From the NCBI GenBank assembly GCA_032158295.1, contig CM063257.1:16708332-16772331 (forward strand): DNA of 64,000 nucleotides, in the 5' to 3' direction. Source of the DNA: Pycnopodia helianthoides. Lineage: Eukaryota > Echinodermata > Asteroidea > Forcipulatida > Asteriidae. The position numbers and the translations under genes are program-made. Below are positions 33,300 through 45,010 of this stretch, piece after piece; the stretch's first letter is position 1, and the number at the start of each line of letters is the position of its first letter. Below the pieces are notes generated by a model. It saw nothing but the letters and a program-made list of their open reading frames with translations, was not told the origin of the DNA and made no database searches.

Positions 33300-33830
33300 T
33301 TTGTACGGAGCTCTGGAAGTGCCATTCGACGTGTTGAGATCTTGTGATCATTTACTGCAGGATGATGACAGCATGAATGTATTAGATGACGATATCTTGA
33401 GATGATATATCTCAAGATGACGACATCTTGAAGTAAGATAACGTCTTCCTGACATATTTTTTATCTGATGATGTCGACATCATGAAAGAAAGTTGTCGAC
33501 ACCCCGAGATAAATCACCTCATGCTGTCGACATCCCGGCTGTAGGATGTCGACTTCCCGAGATAATTCATCTTGAGATGATAAAGTTCTGAAAACGTCAA
33601 GGACACGTGAGAAATTTTCTTGGGAAGACACTATTGCATCCTACTTCCAGGATGAGGTCATCCCAAGATGCAATGTATCTGGATGAAGACATCCTACTTT
33701 CAAGATGTCGCCATCATCCCGAGATAAATCTTTTCAGGATGTCGTCATCTTAGGTTTATGACGTCATCATCCTGCAGTCAATTATTTCAGGATCTCACAA
33801 AAGTGGATGGCACTTCCAAGCTCCGTACAT
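33300..33830. repeat. Foldback element rich in GACGACATC and GTCGAC words
   Basis: Outer arms TACGGAGCTCTGGAAGTGCC and GGCACTTCCAAGCTCCGTAC. The interior (33385-33770) is dense with short palindromic words such as GATGTCGACATC, ATATCTCAAGATGACGACAT and TGATGTCGACATCATG. Confidence 0.85.
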
Positions 33831-34995
33831 TTGGATTTACGCCATCGGAGAATTAAGGTATTTTTGAGGGACAATATGAATCGTGTCGTGAATAGTCATA
33901 CGTAGTGTTGTGTACAGTGGCCGGCAACGTTTGACCATTGACCTTCACATTTGACCCTCGACCTTCACATTATAGTTGTATCATAAGTTATTGTGAATGT
34001 GCTGTGCTACTAATGTGCTGTATACTGTTATTGTATGCTGAGGAAATATTTTCTATTTTTTTGAATTTTTGAATTATCTCACTAGACGACTGTTCCTCCA
34101 CCAAATGGTATCACTTCAATGGTACCCCTTTAACAGTGTAAAAATAGATAGTGATAGTTTGAGGGAGCCAGTGGATCAATATTGTGACAATCGTTCCAGA
34201 CGAACTCGTATCTACCGCACAGACATGTTTCTCTGTTACCAGTCGTACGAGAATATGGCAAAGCAGCCATCATGTTCGGGCCCAACATAACCCGCCGTAG
34301 GGGTTCATCCCTGTTTTAAGGCAACCTGGTGGTGGTAATTTACCCTGAAAGCGATTCGACTCAAAACTCTGTCCCGCAAATGCCGTCAGATGTGTGGAAA
34401 GTAAACTGATTTCTGACGGTTGAGAAAGGCAAAATATTGTCATTGCGAAATGTTTTCCATGGCTTATGAATTATAAGGATGGTGTATCGGTCGTATATGT
34501 GAATAGTGACTACTTCCCTGCTGTGTGCGTCGATACTTTTTGATAAAGGACTTAATTGCATGTGAAGCTGTATAAAGCCTTTTCACACTAACAGCATTTT
34601 AGCAGGGGTCCCTTTTTAGTTTGAGCATGGTTGTGAATTTGTCCAAGCTGCACTTCGGGTGAAAGGACAAGTATAATTTGACTGTTCAAAGTCCCTAGTG
34701 AAATCTTTTCAAATTTGCTGTCCTTTGTGGACAGTATAAAACATTGCTGTCTTGCCACACGAGGTGCATTTTGTAAAATTCCACAACCATGCTAAAGTTA
34801 AGCAAGGGACCCTTGCTAAATTGCTGTCGTGTAGAAAAGGGTTGAAGTGGTTGTCGATCGCACCGTAACTGTGGTGTCGTGGTTCGCACGATGGAATGTC
34901 AATGTGAGTTTATTGTGGGTTTTTTCTATGCTTGCTTTGTGGAGTGACACGCCGGTTGGAATCTTCACCTGATCCACCCATCTGAGCCTGGATAA
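33831..34995. other. Intron 1 stretch, no gene seen
   Basis: Short frames only. A weak inverted pair GCATGGTTGTGAATTTGTCC (34625) and AAATTCCACAACCATGC (34776) is part of an undetermined repeat of about 250 bp. Confidence 0.45.
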
Positions 34996-35392
34996 CGGCG
35001 TGTCGTGGCCGAGCGGATAAGAGCACCGGACTCCAGGCTCAGAGTGTGGGTTCGAGTCCTGGTCGTGACACTTGGTGTCCTTAAGCAAGACACTTAACCA
35101 TTATTGCTGCGTCATTCGGATGGGACGTAAAGCCGTTGGTCCCGTGTGTTTTGTAATGCACGTAAAAAAGTGCACTTATCAAAAAGAGAAGGGGTTCGCC
35201 CCGGTGTTCCTGGTTTGATTGGCAGCATAATGCGCCACAGCACCTTGTAAACCATTCATGGTGCTATGTAAAGGAATAGGTCTAATACTTCAAAACGTAG
35301 CTCCACAATACCTTGCAGGAAGAAACTGAATGTTGAAGCGCCTTGAGCGTCACTGAGTGACGGATATGAGCGCTTTATAAGAAGCCACTATT
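34996..35392 (+). repeat. tRNA-Leu-like SINE, body type 2, full length
   Basis: GGCGTGTCGTGGCCGAGCGG, B box GTGGGTTCGAGTCCTGG, tail GGATATGAGCGCTTTATAAG. About 20 bp between the two boxes is missing relative to the 29-kb copy. Confidence 0.9.
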
Positions 35393-35758
35393 GAAACCCC
35401 GGCTTTCAATTTCCTTCAACACTCCCTGCAAGAACCTGTTTTGTAGTGAAAAACCTTTTCTCTTTGTTGTGTGTGACGATGTAACAAATCTCCCATAGTT
35501 TAAGTTGGAATGCTTTTCAAAGTGATTGAATACCCTTCCCGGTATAAAAACCCATTGGGCACACATCCTCGCGGTCTGCCGTCCAGAGGTGTGTGTGCCG
35601 GGTCATCACGGCTATTTACATGCTCGTATGGTCAAATGCTTTTACCGGTGAGTGTTTGGTCTCATACCAAAGTGGGAGATTCGGCAACCCTTGTAAAATT
35701 GTAGCAACATAAAAAAGGTATCTGAACACGGAGGATGTGCCTGAATGTGTTTACATTA

Positions 35759-36139
35759 CTTAAAGGCACTGGACACTATTGGTAATTACTCAAACTAATT
35801 GTTAGCATAACAACTTACTTGGTAACGAGCAATGGAGAGCTGTTGATAGTATAAAACATTGTGAGAAACGGCTCCCTCTGAAGTAACGTAGTTTTTGAGA
35901 AAGAAGTAGTTTATTTGAATTGATTTTGAGACCTCACGCGTGAGGTCTCGAAATCAAGCATCTGAAAGCACACAACTTCGCGGTGACAAGGTTGTTTTTT
36001 CTTCCACTATTATCTCGCAACTTCGACGACCAATTGAGTTCAAATTTTCACAGGTTTGTTATTTTGTGCATATGTTGAGATACACCAAGTGAGAAGACTG
36101 GTCTTTGACAATTACCAAAGGTGTCCAGTGTCTTTAATA
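35759..36139. repeat. Family C miniature element, full length
   Basis: TTAA at both ends, AGGCACTGGACACTATTGGT terminus, central palindrome GACCTCACGCGTGAGGTC. Confidence 0.93.
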
Positions 36140-36224
36140 TGATCATGTTGGTCAACAAGATCTCGCGGATGGTTGGAAAATCCCCAACCATCACAGTTGT
36201 ATGCCCTAAGTACTGAAATAAACA

Positions 36225-36600
36225 AGCATCTATATTGAAACTGCTTTCCCCTACATTACAGAACTTATCACTCCTTACCAGCCTAATCGCACACACTCCG
36301 TTCCAGCTCAGATACAAGGATTCTAACAAAACCTCAAACAAAGCTGCTCCAAACCTTTGGAACAGTCTTCCTTATCAAGTACGTCAAGCCTTGACACTTA
36401 CTGAATTCAAAACATTGCTTAAATCTCACCTTTTCCAGACTTATTTTGCTTACTAGGCTATTTATTTGTTTCTCATTCCTTTGGATTGTTAATCCTTGAT
36501 TGTAGTAAATCGTTGTTGTTTTTAAAGCGTTGTGGTACCTTTCTGCGTAAGAACGCTATATAAATGCTTAAATTATTATTATTGTTATTATACTGTATCA
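36225..36600 (+). pseudogene. Second 5'-truncated CR1/L2/Rex-type LINE fragment
   Basis: One frame gives YITELITPYQPNR near 36255. A second gives KAAPNLWNSLPYQVRQALTL and then TEFKTLLKSHLFQTYF to a stop at 36456, so there is a frameshift between them. It is the same reverse transcriptase C-terminus as at 13.3 kb, from a different subfamily. The 3' tail carries GAACGCTATATAAATGC and an ATT microsatellite. It is a broken copy lying just after a family C miniature element. Confidence 0.85.
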
Positions 36601-36623
36601 TGATTAACCTATGATCACTCTAG

Positions 36624-36838
36624 GAACTCCCGGGTCAGAATTGATCCGGATCTGAGCCCAGTGTCGTCTGACCTGAAATCTGGGTCCAAAAAATGACCCG
36701 GAAATTACTCAGAATCCGGGTCAAAATCCCATTTCTTTTGTTTGTTTTTTTTTTTTTTTTAAACCAGTTAACGGTTCAGCCTGACCCAGAGATGGGTCAA
36801 GTACCTTGAATCCGGTCAATTGTGACCCGGGAGATGTT
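36624..36838. repeat. Family M foldback repeat
   Basis: ACTCCCGGGTCAGAATTGAT at the left and CAATTGTGACCCGGGAG at the right are inverted. Several internal GACCCGG and CCGGGTC words occur. Confidence 0.75.
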
Positions 36839-37768
36839 TTGATTGTTGTATCCCGACTTCAGTAATACACTTCCATTTTGTCCTATTCATGGAATTCTTA
36901 TCGCATCGACCTCGTGTCCTTTATGCCACGCTCAATGTCCACACTTCACAAGCATAGGATGCAATGGGAAACATAAGTGACAAAACTTGCTGAGTTTTTG
37001 CTTTGTTGATGATAGGCTACCCAAATCTTATTTTGTTTTGAGTTGTCAACGGTGATCTTGTAATTGCCAATCGCCTCTTGATTAGCCAAGAGTAAATTGG
37101 ACCACGTAAGGGCATCGATGGCTGATGTGGCTGACTAGCACATGTGCTCACTTTGGTTGCCGTAGCCGCATACTTCTAATCAGTTGAGAGGTTTGTAGTG
37201 CGGAATCGCCCGTACTAATTGATCGTTGAGTTTACTTGTGTTAAGTTATCTCCGCAGTAACAGAGTAATGGTGTTCTTCGCCGTAATATTTTTTGAATGT
37301 TGGTATACACAAACAAACAGTCTTTTATTTTGACTTTTGAATGAGTCATTTTTTTCCCGCCGTTGGCTGCGCTATTTTATGGTTCCTAGTGAAGGCTCAT
37401 TAAACTGCAATACGAAAGCACACAATGAGCTAATAACAAAGACATTCGAAATGATGATAGCCACGCTACGAGTTACAGGTGAACAGTACGAGCGCGTGGG
37501 TCGAGAATCCGTCTGCGATAATCGTCACGATCACAATATGAATTATTCATAAGATCGAGAGGTTTTTGCTCGAAAACCAGCCTTTGTGGGCCTTGGAATG
37601 CTGATTACATTTTTTTCTTTACTTTTTAAGTTTTTATTTTTTGTTCAGACACTCTTTGAAAACAAAACAAAATAAATAACACTTCCCCTGCTGAAGTCCT
37701 ACTATGACGGGCAGAGGAGCGCACAGTGAACGGAGTGTTGGAAGTTTTATGGAGCATGGTTACTTAGT
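36839..37768. other. Intron 1 stretch, no gene seen
   Basis: No recognised repeat or coding segment. The only frames are short. Confidence 0.5.
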
Positions 37769-38156
37769 TTAAAGGCAGAGTATACCTTTGGTTTTTGGAA
37801 CCGTTCGATTGTTTTAATGTAGATAATTACAATAAACCTTACCTGTGAAATTTCATTTCAAAAGGTGGTAGCGTTTTTCAGATATCGCCAACAAATCTGG
37901 AGCGGTCATGTCACGCAGAAGAATAATCCCCCACAGGAATACACAAACTGAGAACGTTCTGACAGAAACGTTTCTCAGATCACATTTTGGGGATAAAACT
38001 GACATAATTTCCATATCCACATTATTTTGAATTGAAATATTTCTCAAAATGCTTTATACTATTGAAAGTTGCTGTACTTCCAACCAAGTAAGTTTTGATG
38101 GCAATCGATTGCCATCAATTTTTTGTGTGATTACCAAACGTGTACCTTCCTTTTAA
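37769..38156. repeat. Family D miniature element, full length
   Basis: TTAA at both ends. Centre has GAGAACGTTCTGACAGAAAC followed by GTTTCTCAG. Abuts the polypyrimidine array starting at 38157. Confidence 0.9.
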
Positions 38157-39185
38157 TAGATACCCGTCAAAACCTGCACCCTCCTCACCCTCCCTACACC
38201 CTTCTTACCGACCAGTCACGCGTCTTACCCAACCTATACCCCTCTTCTACACCATACATCCTTCGTATCCTCCCTACACCCTCCATAACCTCTACCTACC
38301 CTCTCCATAACCATTTTCCTACCCACCTTACATCCTTTTTAACCCACCCTACATCATCCTAACCCCCACACCAAAAAAACCCTTTCATCACACCCTACCC
38401 TTCTTTCCCTCTCTACACCCCAATATCCCAACCTACACCCTCTCTTTACCCATTTCCCAACCTCCACACACTCCATTACTCCCTCCCTACTCTCTCTCTC
38501 TCTCCTCTACCCTCATGCTACCCTCTCCCAATCACACCCAACCTTTGAACCACCCTAAACCGTCCTATTAACCCCCCCCAAAAAAAAAACAAAAAAAAAC
38601 CTTCATCACACCCTACCCTTCTTTCCCTCTCTACACCCCAATACCCCCAACCTACACCCTCTCATTACCCATTTCCCAACCTCCACACACTCCATTACTC
38701 CCTCCTACCCTCTCTCTCTCTCCTCTACCCTCATGCTACTCTCTCCCAATCATACCCAACCTTTTACCCCCCCCCTAAATCGTCCTATTACCCCCCCCAA
38801 AAAAAAACACCCTTTCATCACACCCTACCCTTCTTTCCCTCTCTACACCCCAATACCCCCAACCTACACCCTCTCATTACCCATTTCCCAACCCTCCACA
38901 CACTCCATTACTCCCTCCCTACCCTCTCTCTCTCCTCTACCCTCATGCTACCCTCTCCCAATCATACCCAACCTTTTACCCCCCCTAAATCGTCCTATTA
39001 ACCCCCCCCAAAAAAACACCCTTTCATCACACCCTACCCTTCTTTCCCTCTCTACACCCCAATACCCCCAACCTACACCCTCTCATTACCCATTTCCCAA
39101 CCCTCCACACACTCCATTACTCCCTCTATCCCCTCTCCCTCTCCTCTACCCTCTTGCTGCCCTCTCCCAATCACACACAACTCCC
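38157..39185. repeat. Polypyrimidine tandem array, about 210-bp units
   Basis: The last four units start near 38383, 38601, 38813 and 39022 (TTTCATCACACCCTACCCTT). The plus strand is almost free of G for about 1 kb. The 175-codon open frame here is an artefact of composition. Confidence 0.93.
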
Positions 39186-39576
39186 CTGCGTAGCCTCCCT
39201 ACCACCGCTACTCTTCCTCTTCCCGTAGCAACTAATTTCGAGGTTATCCCTCAAGTGTGAGCCTGACATGGACATCCTGAGTAGTTGCTGGAGATTATTC
39301 CAGATCCTTTGGTCTGATGGAGAAGTAGACCCTTTTCCCCCCAATACACTAATTGGTGATTAAATTTGTCTGATAGTTAGAGATGATGGATGACGGACGC
39401 GCGGTAAGTAGGAGTGTAGATCATGAGTGATTTGACGGGCGAGTGGAGGGATCCCCCGCATGATTGCCGAGCTAGACTCGATCAACCCAGCGCTTGATTC
39501 GTATGCACGTAAAACCCATCCACGCATTCCCTACACGATCTCAATATTACCCCACCCCCACCCCCAACGCACCAGG

Positions 39577-39813
39577 GCCCAATTTCATAGAGCTGCTAAG
39601 CACAACAATTTGCTTAGCATAAAATTTCTTCATTGATAAAACAGGTTTACCAACCAAACTTCCACGTGATTTTCAGGATAAGCAAACAACAGCTGAATAC
39701 CAGTAACAAGCAATATGCAACACATGGAAATTTTGTTGGTAACCCTGTTTTTATCAAGGAAGAAATTTCATGCTAAGCAAATTTTTGTGCTTAGCAGCTC
39801 TATGAAATTGGGG
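39577..39813. repeat. Family E-type foldback, first of three
   Basis: GGGCCCAATTTCATAGAGCT at the left and AGCTCTATGAAATTGGGGCC at the right. The long internal hairpin carries AACAGGTTTACCAACCAAA and its complement. Confidence 0.9.
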
Positions 39814-40005
39814 CCAGGGCCCAATTTCATAGAGCTGCTTAACGGCCGATTCTGTGCTTACGTACGAGTTTCTATTTCATAGCGCTGCTAACCGTAAGCA
39901 CACGAAAAGGTATGCTAACCTTCCGGTGCTTACTGCCCGAAAATGAATGACCGCGCAGGATGACTGCCTTATTTTCTTGCTAACCTGTGAATTACGCTAT
40001 GATGC

Positions 40006-40347
40006 TTAAAGGTATTGTACACTTTTGGTAACAGCTCAAAATCAGTGTCCACATTTTGTGTGATTAAACATATGCATGAACAAACAAACCTGTGAAAGTT
40101 TGAGCTCAATTGGTCATCGAGGTCACGAGAAAATAGTGAAAAGAAATCTTATGTGTTTTCTGTTTTTTCAAATTATCGCGCGCGATAATTACTATTGTTT
40201 TACTCGTTTCTCAGAAACGATAGCATTTTAGGCAGAAATACTTTAAGGAACCCTTTCTACCATTGCTTACTTTAAATCGTGTAAGTTATGTGTGAATCTG
40301 TGAACATTGTGTTTTTCGATCTTACCAATAGTGTACAGGGCCTTTAA
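40006..40347. repeat. Family B miniature element, copy 3, nested in family E
   Basis: Full length. The left TTAA lies inside element E4; the right TTAA is shared with family A copy 6. Confidence 0.92.
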
Positions 40348-40735
40348 AGGAACTTTACAGAATTGGTTTTGCTAACAAAACAGTTGCTGGCAGTGTAAGC
40401 ACTTTATGTAATCCACCATATACATAAACTGACAAACCTGTAGAAGTTTGAGATCGATCGGCCATCTGGTTCACGAGAAAATAGTGAAAAACCGATTACA
40501 CATTTGCATGAAATCATACAGATTCAACAAATGAATAAAACGCTCACTGAGCGATAAACTCCAATCGGAAAATTAGTTTATTCATTTCTCATCAAATATG
40601 GCATTTCAGACAGAAATATTTCAGGGGATGTTTTCTACTATCATCATCATTAGACAGTGTAAGTTTTATGTAAATCTGTGATCAAAAGTATATTTGACAA
40701 GTTTTTTTCTTACCAATTCTGTAATGTTCCTTTAA
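40344..40735. repeat. Family A miniature element, copy 6, joined to a B element
   Basis: Shares its left TTAA (40344-40347) with the right end of a family B element. Both sit inside a family E element. Confidence 0.92.
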
Positions 40736-40799
40736 GCAAATGTTTCTGCTACAGTGAGCACGAAAATTTGCTTACCGTTAAGCAGCTCTATGAAATTGG

Positions 40800-40991
40800 G
40801 CCTAATTTCATAGAGCTGCTAAGCACAAAAAGTAGCTAAGTGCAACACAATTAAACTTACCAGAATAAGGTTACCGGCCAAAATACAATGTCACATGTAC
40901 AATTTGTGACTGGTATCCTGCTCATTTCAGCTTAGCATACAATTGTTAAGCAATATTTGATACTTAAGCAGCTCTATAAAAAATTGGGCCC
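40800..40991. repeat. Family E foldback element, third of the cluster
   Basis: CTAATTTCATAGAGCTGCTA at the left and AGCAGCTCTATAAAAAATTG at the right, with the GTTACCGGCCAAAATACAAT core. Confidence 0.9.
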
Positions 40992-41639
40992 AGTCATACA
41001 GCGCTCCCGTTTCTATGAACAAGAATGGTCCCCCGGGTACATGCCGCTGAATCTATCACCTGGCGTTCATCAAACAAAACAGAGAATCAAGTCTCTGATT
41101 GAGTTAAACATCATACAAATTTGCAATGCGTTTAAGTGACTATAGTAGATCACCTGGAAGTAATGGCAGTCCGGGATGTCAATGGTTGTGTAATGGAGTG
41201 TTTGAAACACCTCGGGTGTCTGGGGACCAGACCCATCAAATCGACTTGACAGCTAGCTCGTTCTGTTTTCTACTTGTGATATTAATTTAATCAATAGTAT
41301 CATATGTCATATTCCTACGGCATTCAACTTTGATATACACCTCCCCGGCAGTCTCGCACTTCAAATAGTATATTACTTAATGGTCATAAATATTTTCTAG
41401 TGTTGATATTAATAATATTAATATCTTTTAGTGCTGCTCGATTGCTAACGGATGTTTTCCAACTGCTTTTAGATAATTAAATCCAATGTTATTTTTTGTT
41501 GTAGTTTAGATTTACTGTGTCCGGTTGTGTTATGACTGAAAACATTTGCAATTTCACAGTTATAAAGATTGTCACTGGGATTGTTCAAATACAACTCAGG
41601 GATATACATATTTCACCCACTTGCGTATGGTACCGTGGT

Positions 41640-42015
41640 CTTACCGTGGTACAATGTACTGTAAAAAATCTCAGTTGTCGACTTACCGTGATCACTTAAC
41701 TTGTTGTGTCGACTTACAGAAACTGATATGTCGACTTGTGCTGATAATAATATACATATTTCCACAAGACGAGTTTCTGAACCGAAGAAGTCGACCTACC
41801 TTGAAACTTTATCCCACAAAGACAACTAACTAAAACTGAGATGGAAAAAAGTCGACTTCTCAATTTCAGTTTTGTCGTCCTAGCGAGATAAAATATAAAG
41901 ATATGTGGCCATCTTTAGTTTAATGTCGTCCTGGCGAGATAAACCATGACAAAAAGTTGACTTCTTAGATTCAAGAAGTCGTCTTGATCGACATGATATA
42001 ATGACAAGTTGACTT
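41640..42015. repeat. GTCGACTT-rich region
   Basis: TGTCGACTT or AAGTCGAC occurs at least five times in 200 bp (41676-41855), followed by GTCGTCCTAGCGAGATAAA and GTCGTCCTGGCGAGATAAA. The word spacing is irregular. Confidence 0.7.
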
Positions 42016-42121
42016 GTAACATAAAACAAGTATACTTGGAGATAAATATTATCTGTTGAATTTTTTGGTATGGCACTTCTGGAACCTCGTAACTTTTATA
42101 GCTGATTGGAATTAAAGCCAA

Positions 42122-42243
42122 GTCAGTATTGGCGGCTACGGCTACAGCTGGATCGCCGGGTCATCGTGCGTTGAAGTCCTCTGCAACACCCTTAGCAACA
42201 GTCGTAGCCGTATAGCCATAGCCGCCTAGTCGGATACGGCCAG
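42122..42243. repeat. Family H repeat, copy 2
   Basis: GGCGGCTACGGCTACAGCTG at the left and CATAGCCGCCTAGTCGGATA with CGGCC at the right form inverted ends around CAACACCCTTAGCAACAGTC. Confidence 0.78.
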
Positions 42244-43953
42244 GAACAATGCAGAGAAACATCGCGTGTGAAATGTTATCATTTAAAAACGGCAACAACA
42301 TACGGTTTGTTGCGCAATTTCAAACGAATCAAATGGAATTTGAATTTTCTTGCGCTTCACAGCCAAACGCAGATCATTTTATATTTCCAATTTGAAAGTG
42401 GCGAGTGTCCGTACGTCGTGCAAACCTTCACATCAAGCGAACTCAATCAGCCACGCGAGTTGTCAGAACATGTTTTGTACTGGTCGGTGATCCATTTTTA
42501 GTATTTCGTGTTTGATGTTATACAGAATTACGTCTCACACAGTCAAAAAATTAGGTCACTACCAATAAAGCATTTTTTTTCATTTAGGAGCGTTTTTTTT
42601 TTTTTTTAGAATAGCTGAGTGACAGGGGCTATGAGGAGACACTCCCCAAACTCAGAGAGTGGACAATTATTTGCAGCGGGTACAGTAAACTTTGACTTCA
42701 TGTCAATCCGAACCTCATCGCAAGATATTGGGACCTTCCCCACTTCAGGAGGCGCCTGTGGGATTTCAAAAATGAGTGAGCATACATTGCTGAATATTAA
42801 CACAACCTGGAGGCATTTGGATCATTTAACTTCTACCACTCTCTCAAATTTATTAGTTCTGTTGGAAAGGTCACTGTAAATGTTTGTACTGCAAGCTACG
42901 ATTCCATTATGTTTAAATAGGTTAGCGTAATCATCTGGGAACAAACTTCTAAAATGGAGATTTTTTCCTGGAAATTTTAGGCAAGAAAGCCCCAGCTTGT
43001 TTCACTTTCGTGCATTTGTGTTCAAGTAATTTGGCCTCTCAGTTGAAACCGAAACTTGATGTTACTTTGTTAGCCAGAGGGGGTCTGGGTGTCTTTTGGA
43101 CACCTGTTTTAAAATTGGGCACCCTGTTTTATCTGTCATTTACATGTAAATGTATTGTAAGTGAACAATTTAGACACTCAGTTTTTAATTTCCAGCAAAT
43201 TTTGGACACCCTATTACCAAATCCTGGCTAAAACCTTAGTGGTATACGAATTCATATATCAAATAATGCAATTAAACTTATAAGGCGTTCGTTTCAGCCG
43301 TGACAAATAGGCGTTTAGTTTTAGTGGGCGCAAATGGAGGTTTCTACGAACGGCTGCTGCAAATGTGATTTTTTCCCCAGTGGATTGAGTGTCATATTTT
43401 TTTAATTGCATGTCACACAAGAGAACACTCAATTAGTTTGATGTTCAAGCAAACTTTCATTGAACATGAAGTTAAATTGAAGTACTGTTTTGAGGAGTTT
43501 TCAATGACCAGTGAAAACTCATGTTTTTAATTTTAAAGATCGCTAATTATAAACGTGAAATTACTTATCTCGGTACATCTTTTTATCTGAAATGCTAGAA
43601 GTTGTCCCTTAAAACTGATTGTTTTTTAACGTGCTGAGAAAACACATGTTTACTGTGTGTTTTTTCTCTTCGAAACATAACACCAAGTTTAATTTTTACG
43701 GTGAGTTTACGGTAAGAACTAGGCGATAAAATTGGACTTTACTCTTTCAGTAACCGATAATACTTTTACAGAAAATCAACGTAACGTCTTTACAAAACGT
43801 TACATGTTCAAAAGAAACGTAATTACCTTCTATATTCGAGGTCTAACACTCGTTCATGTTTCCGTTATGTAAAAAATTCAAACGTTAGAAGAACAAAAAT
43901 CTAGAGATCATTCCCAATTGAGATATAATTTTTCATCCCTTCAAGTTTACGTC
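42244..43953. other. Intron 1 stretch, two overlapping short frames
   Basis: 42606-42879 is open on both strands (86 codons plus, 65 codons minus). The minus frame follows a TTTGAAATCCCACAG acceptor-like site and reads PPEVGKVPISCDEVRIDMKS. No family is recognised. The remainder is AT-rich. Confidence 0.3.
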
Positions 43954-44307
43954 TTAAAGGAACATTACAGAATTGGTTTTTGCTAACAAAACAGTTGCTG
44001 GCAGTGTAAGCACTTTATGTAATCCACCATTTACATAATTTGACAAACCTGTAGAAGTTTGAGATCGATCGGCATTTGCATGAAATCATATAGATTCAAC
44101 AAATGAAAAAAACGCTCACTAAGCGATAAACTCCAATCGGAAAATTAGTTTATTCATTTCTCTTCAAATATGGCATTTCAGAAAAAAATATTTCAAGGGA
44201 TGTTTTCTACTATTATCATCATTAGACCGTGTAAGTTTTATGTAAATCTGTGATCAAAAAGTATATTTTACAAGTTTTTTTCTGACCATTCTGTATTGTT
44301 CCTTTAA
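43954..44307. repeat. Family A miniature element, copy 7
   Basis: TTAA at both ends. An internal gap of some 40 bp removes the segment after GATCGATCGGC that other copies carry. Confidence 0.9.
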
Positions 44308-44599
44308 GGAAGTGGTTTCGTTATTCTCATCAAGGCGTCAGATTTGAACCTCCTTATTCTCTCGTGTGGATTCAATTTTCGTCAAATTGAGTGAGATAAT
44401 TCTTGTTACTGCAGGTGAGTTTGACATTCTATTTACAAAAGGGGGATGTTTTTTATCACATTTATAACCGATGGAGGGACAACACCCAATATACACCAGA
44501 TTAAAAATTATGTCTTTCACTTTGACCGCCGAGTGTTCACAAGGCACCGTGCGTGACACCATATTAAAAAAACACTCTTACGCCATCGGACAGTAGGCC

Positions 44600-45010
44600 T
44601 GTCCGTTTGTATTAGCGTGTAATTAATTGTTGTGGAGAATCCAATCATTTTCAAATGGCCCAAAATCTTTAAATATAGACCCTTTTGACTAAATAAAACA
44701 AATTCAAGCACGAATTTTTATTTTTTAAATATTTTTTTTAGATGAGCACATAATGGTCTCTGTGTAGATTGTGTACCATGAGGTTCAATTCACCTAGCAG
44801 TGGCCATTAGCCCAATGATAAATAATTGCTGTACAATTCCTTTGGGAATTCCGGGAGAGCTGGTCATTTATGGATTTTTCTTTGTGAAAAAGACCCCGGT
44901 TAGTAACAAGACATTTACCATGCTATTTGGCTAGGTGTAGATGGGGAAGTTGGAAGTTTTTAGGTAAAAAAAAAAACATTATGGCGGAGTACTGATTATT
45001 TAATTAAAAA
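44600..45010. repeat. Dispersed repeat T, copy 2
   Basis: TATTAGCGTGTAATTAATTG, GGGAATTCCGGGAGAGCTGG and CATGCTATTTGGCTAGGTGT as in copy 1. Confidence 0.8.

Larger units (their letters stand above)
39814..40802. repeat. Family E element interrupted by B and A elements
   Basis: Begins AGGGCCCAATTTCATAGAGC and ends AAGCAGCTCTATGAAATTGG. At its TTAA (40006) it carries a B element and an A element in tandem to 40735. The outer element without inserts is about 260 bp. Confidence 0.9.

Noticed and set aside
38733..39260. 175-codon proline/serine/threonine-rich frame
   Set aside because: Composition artefact of the polypyrimidine array.
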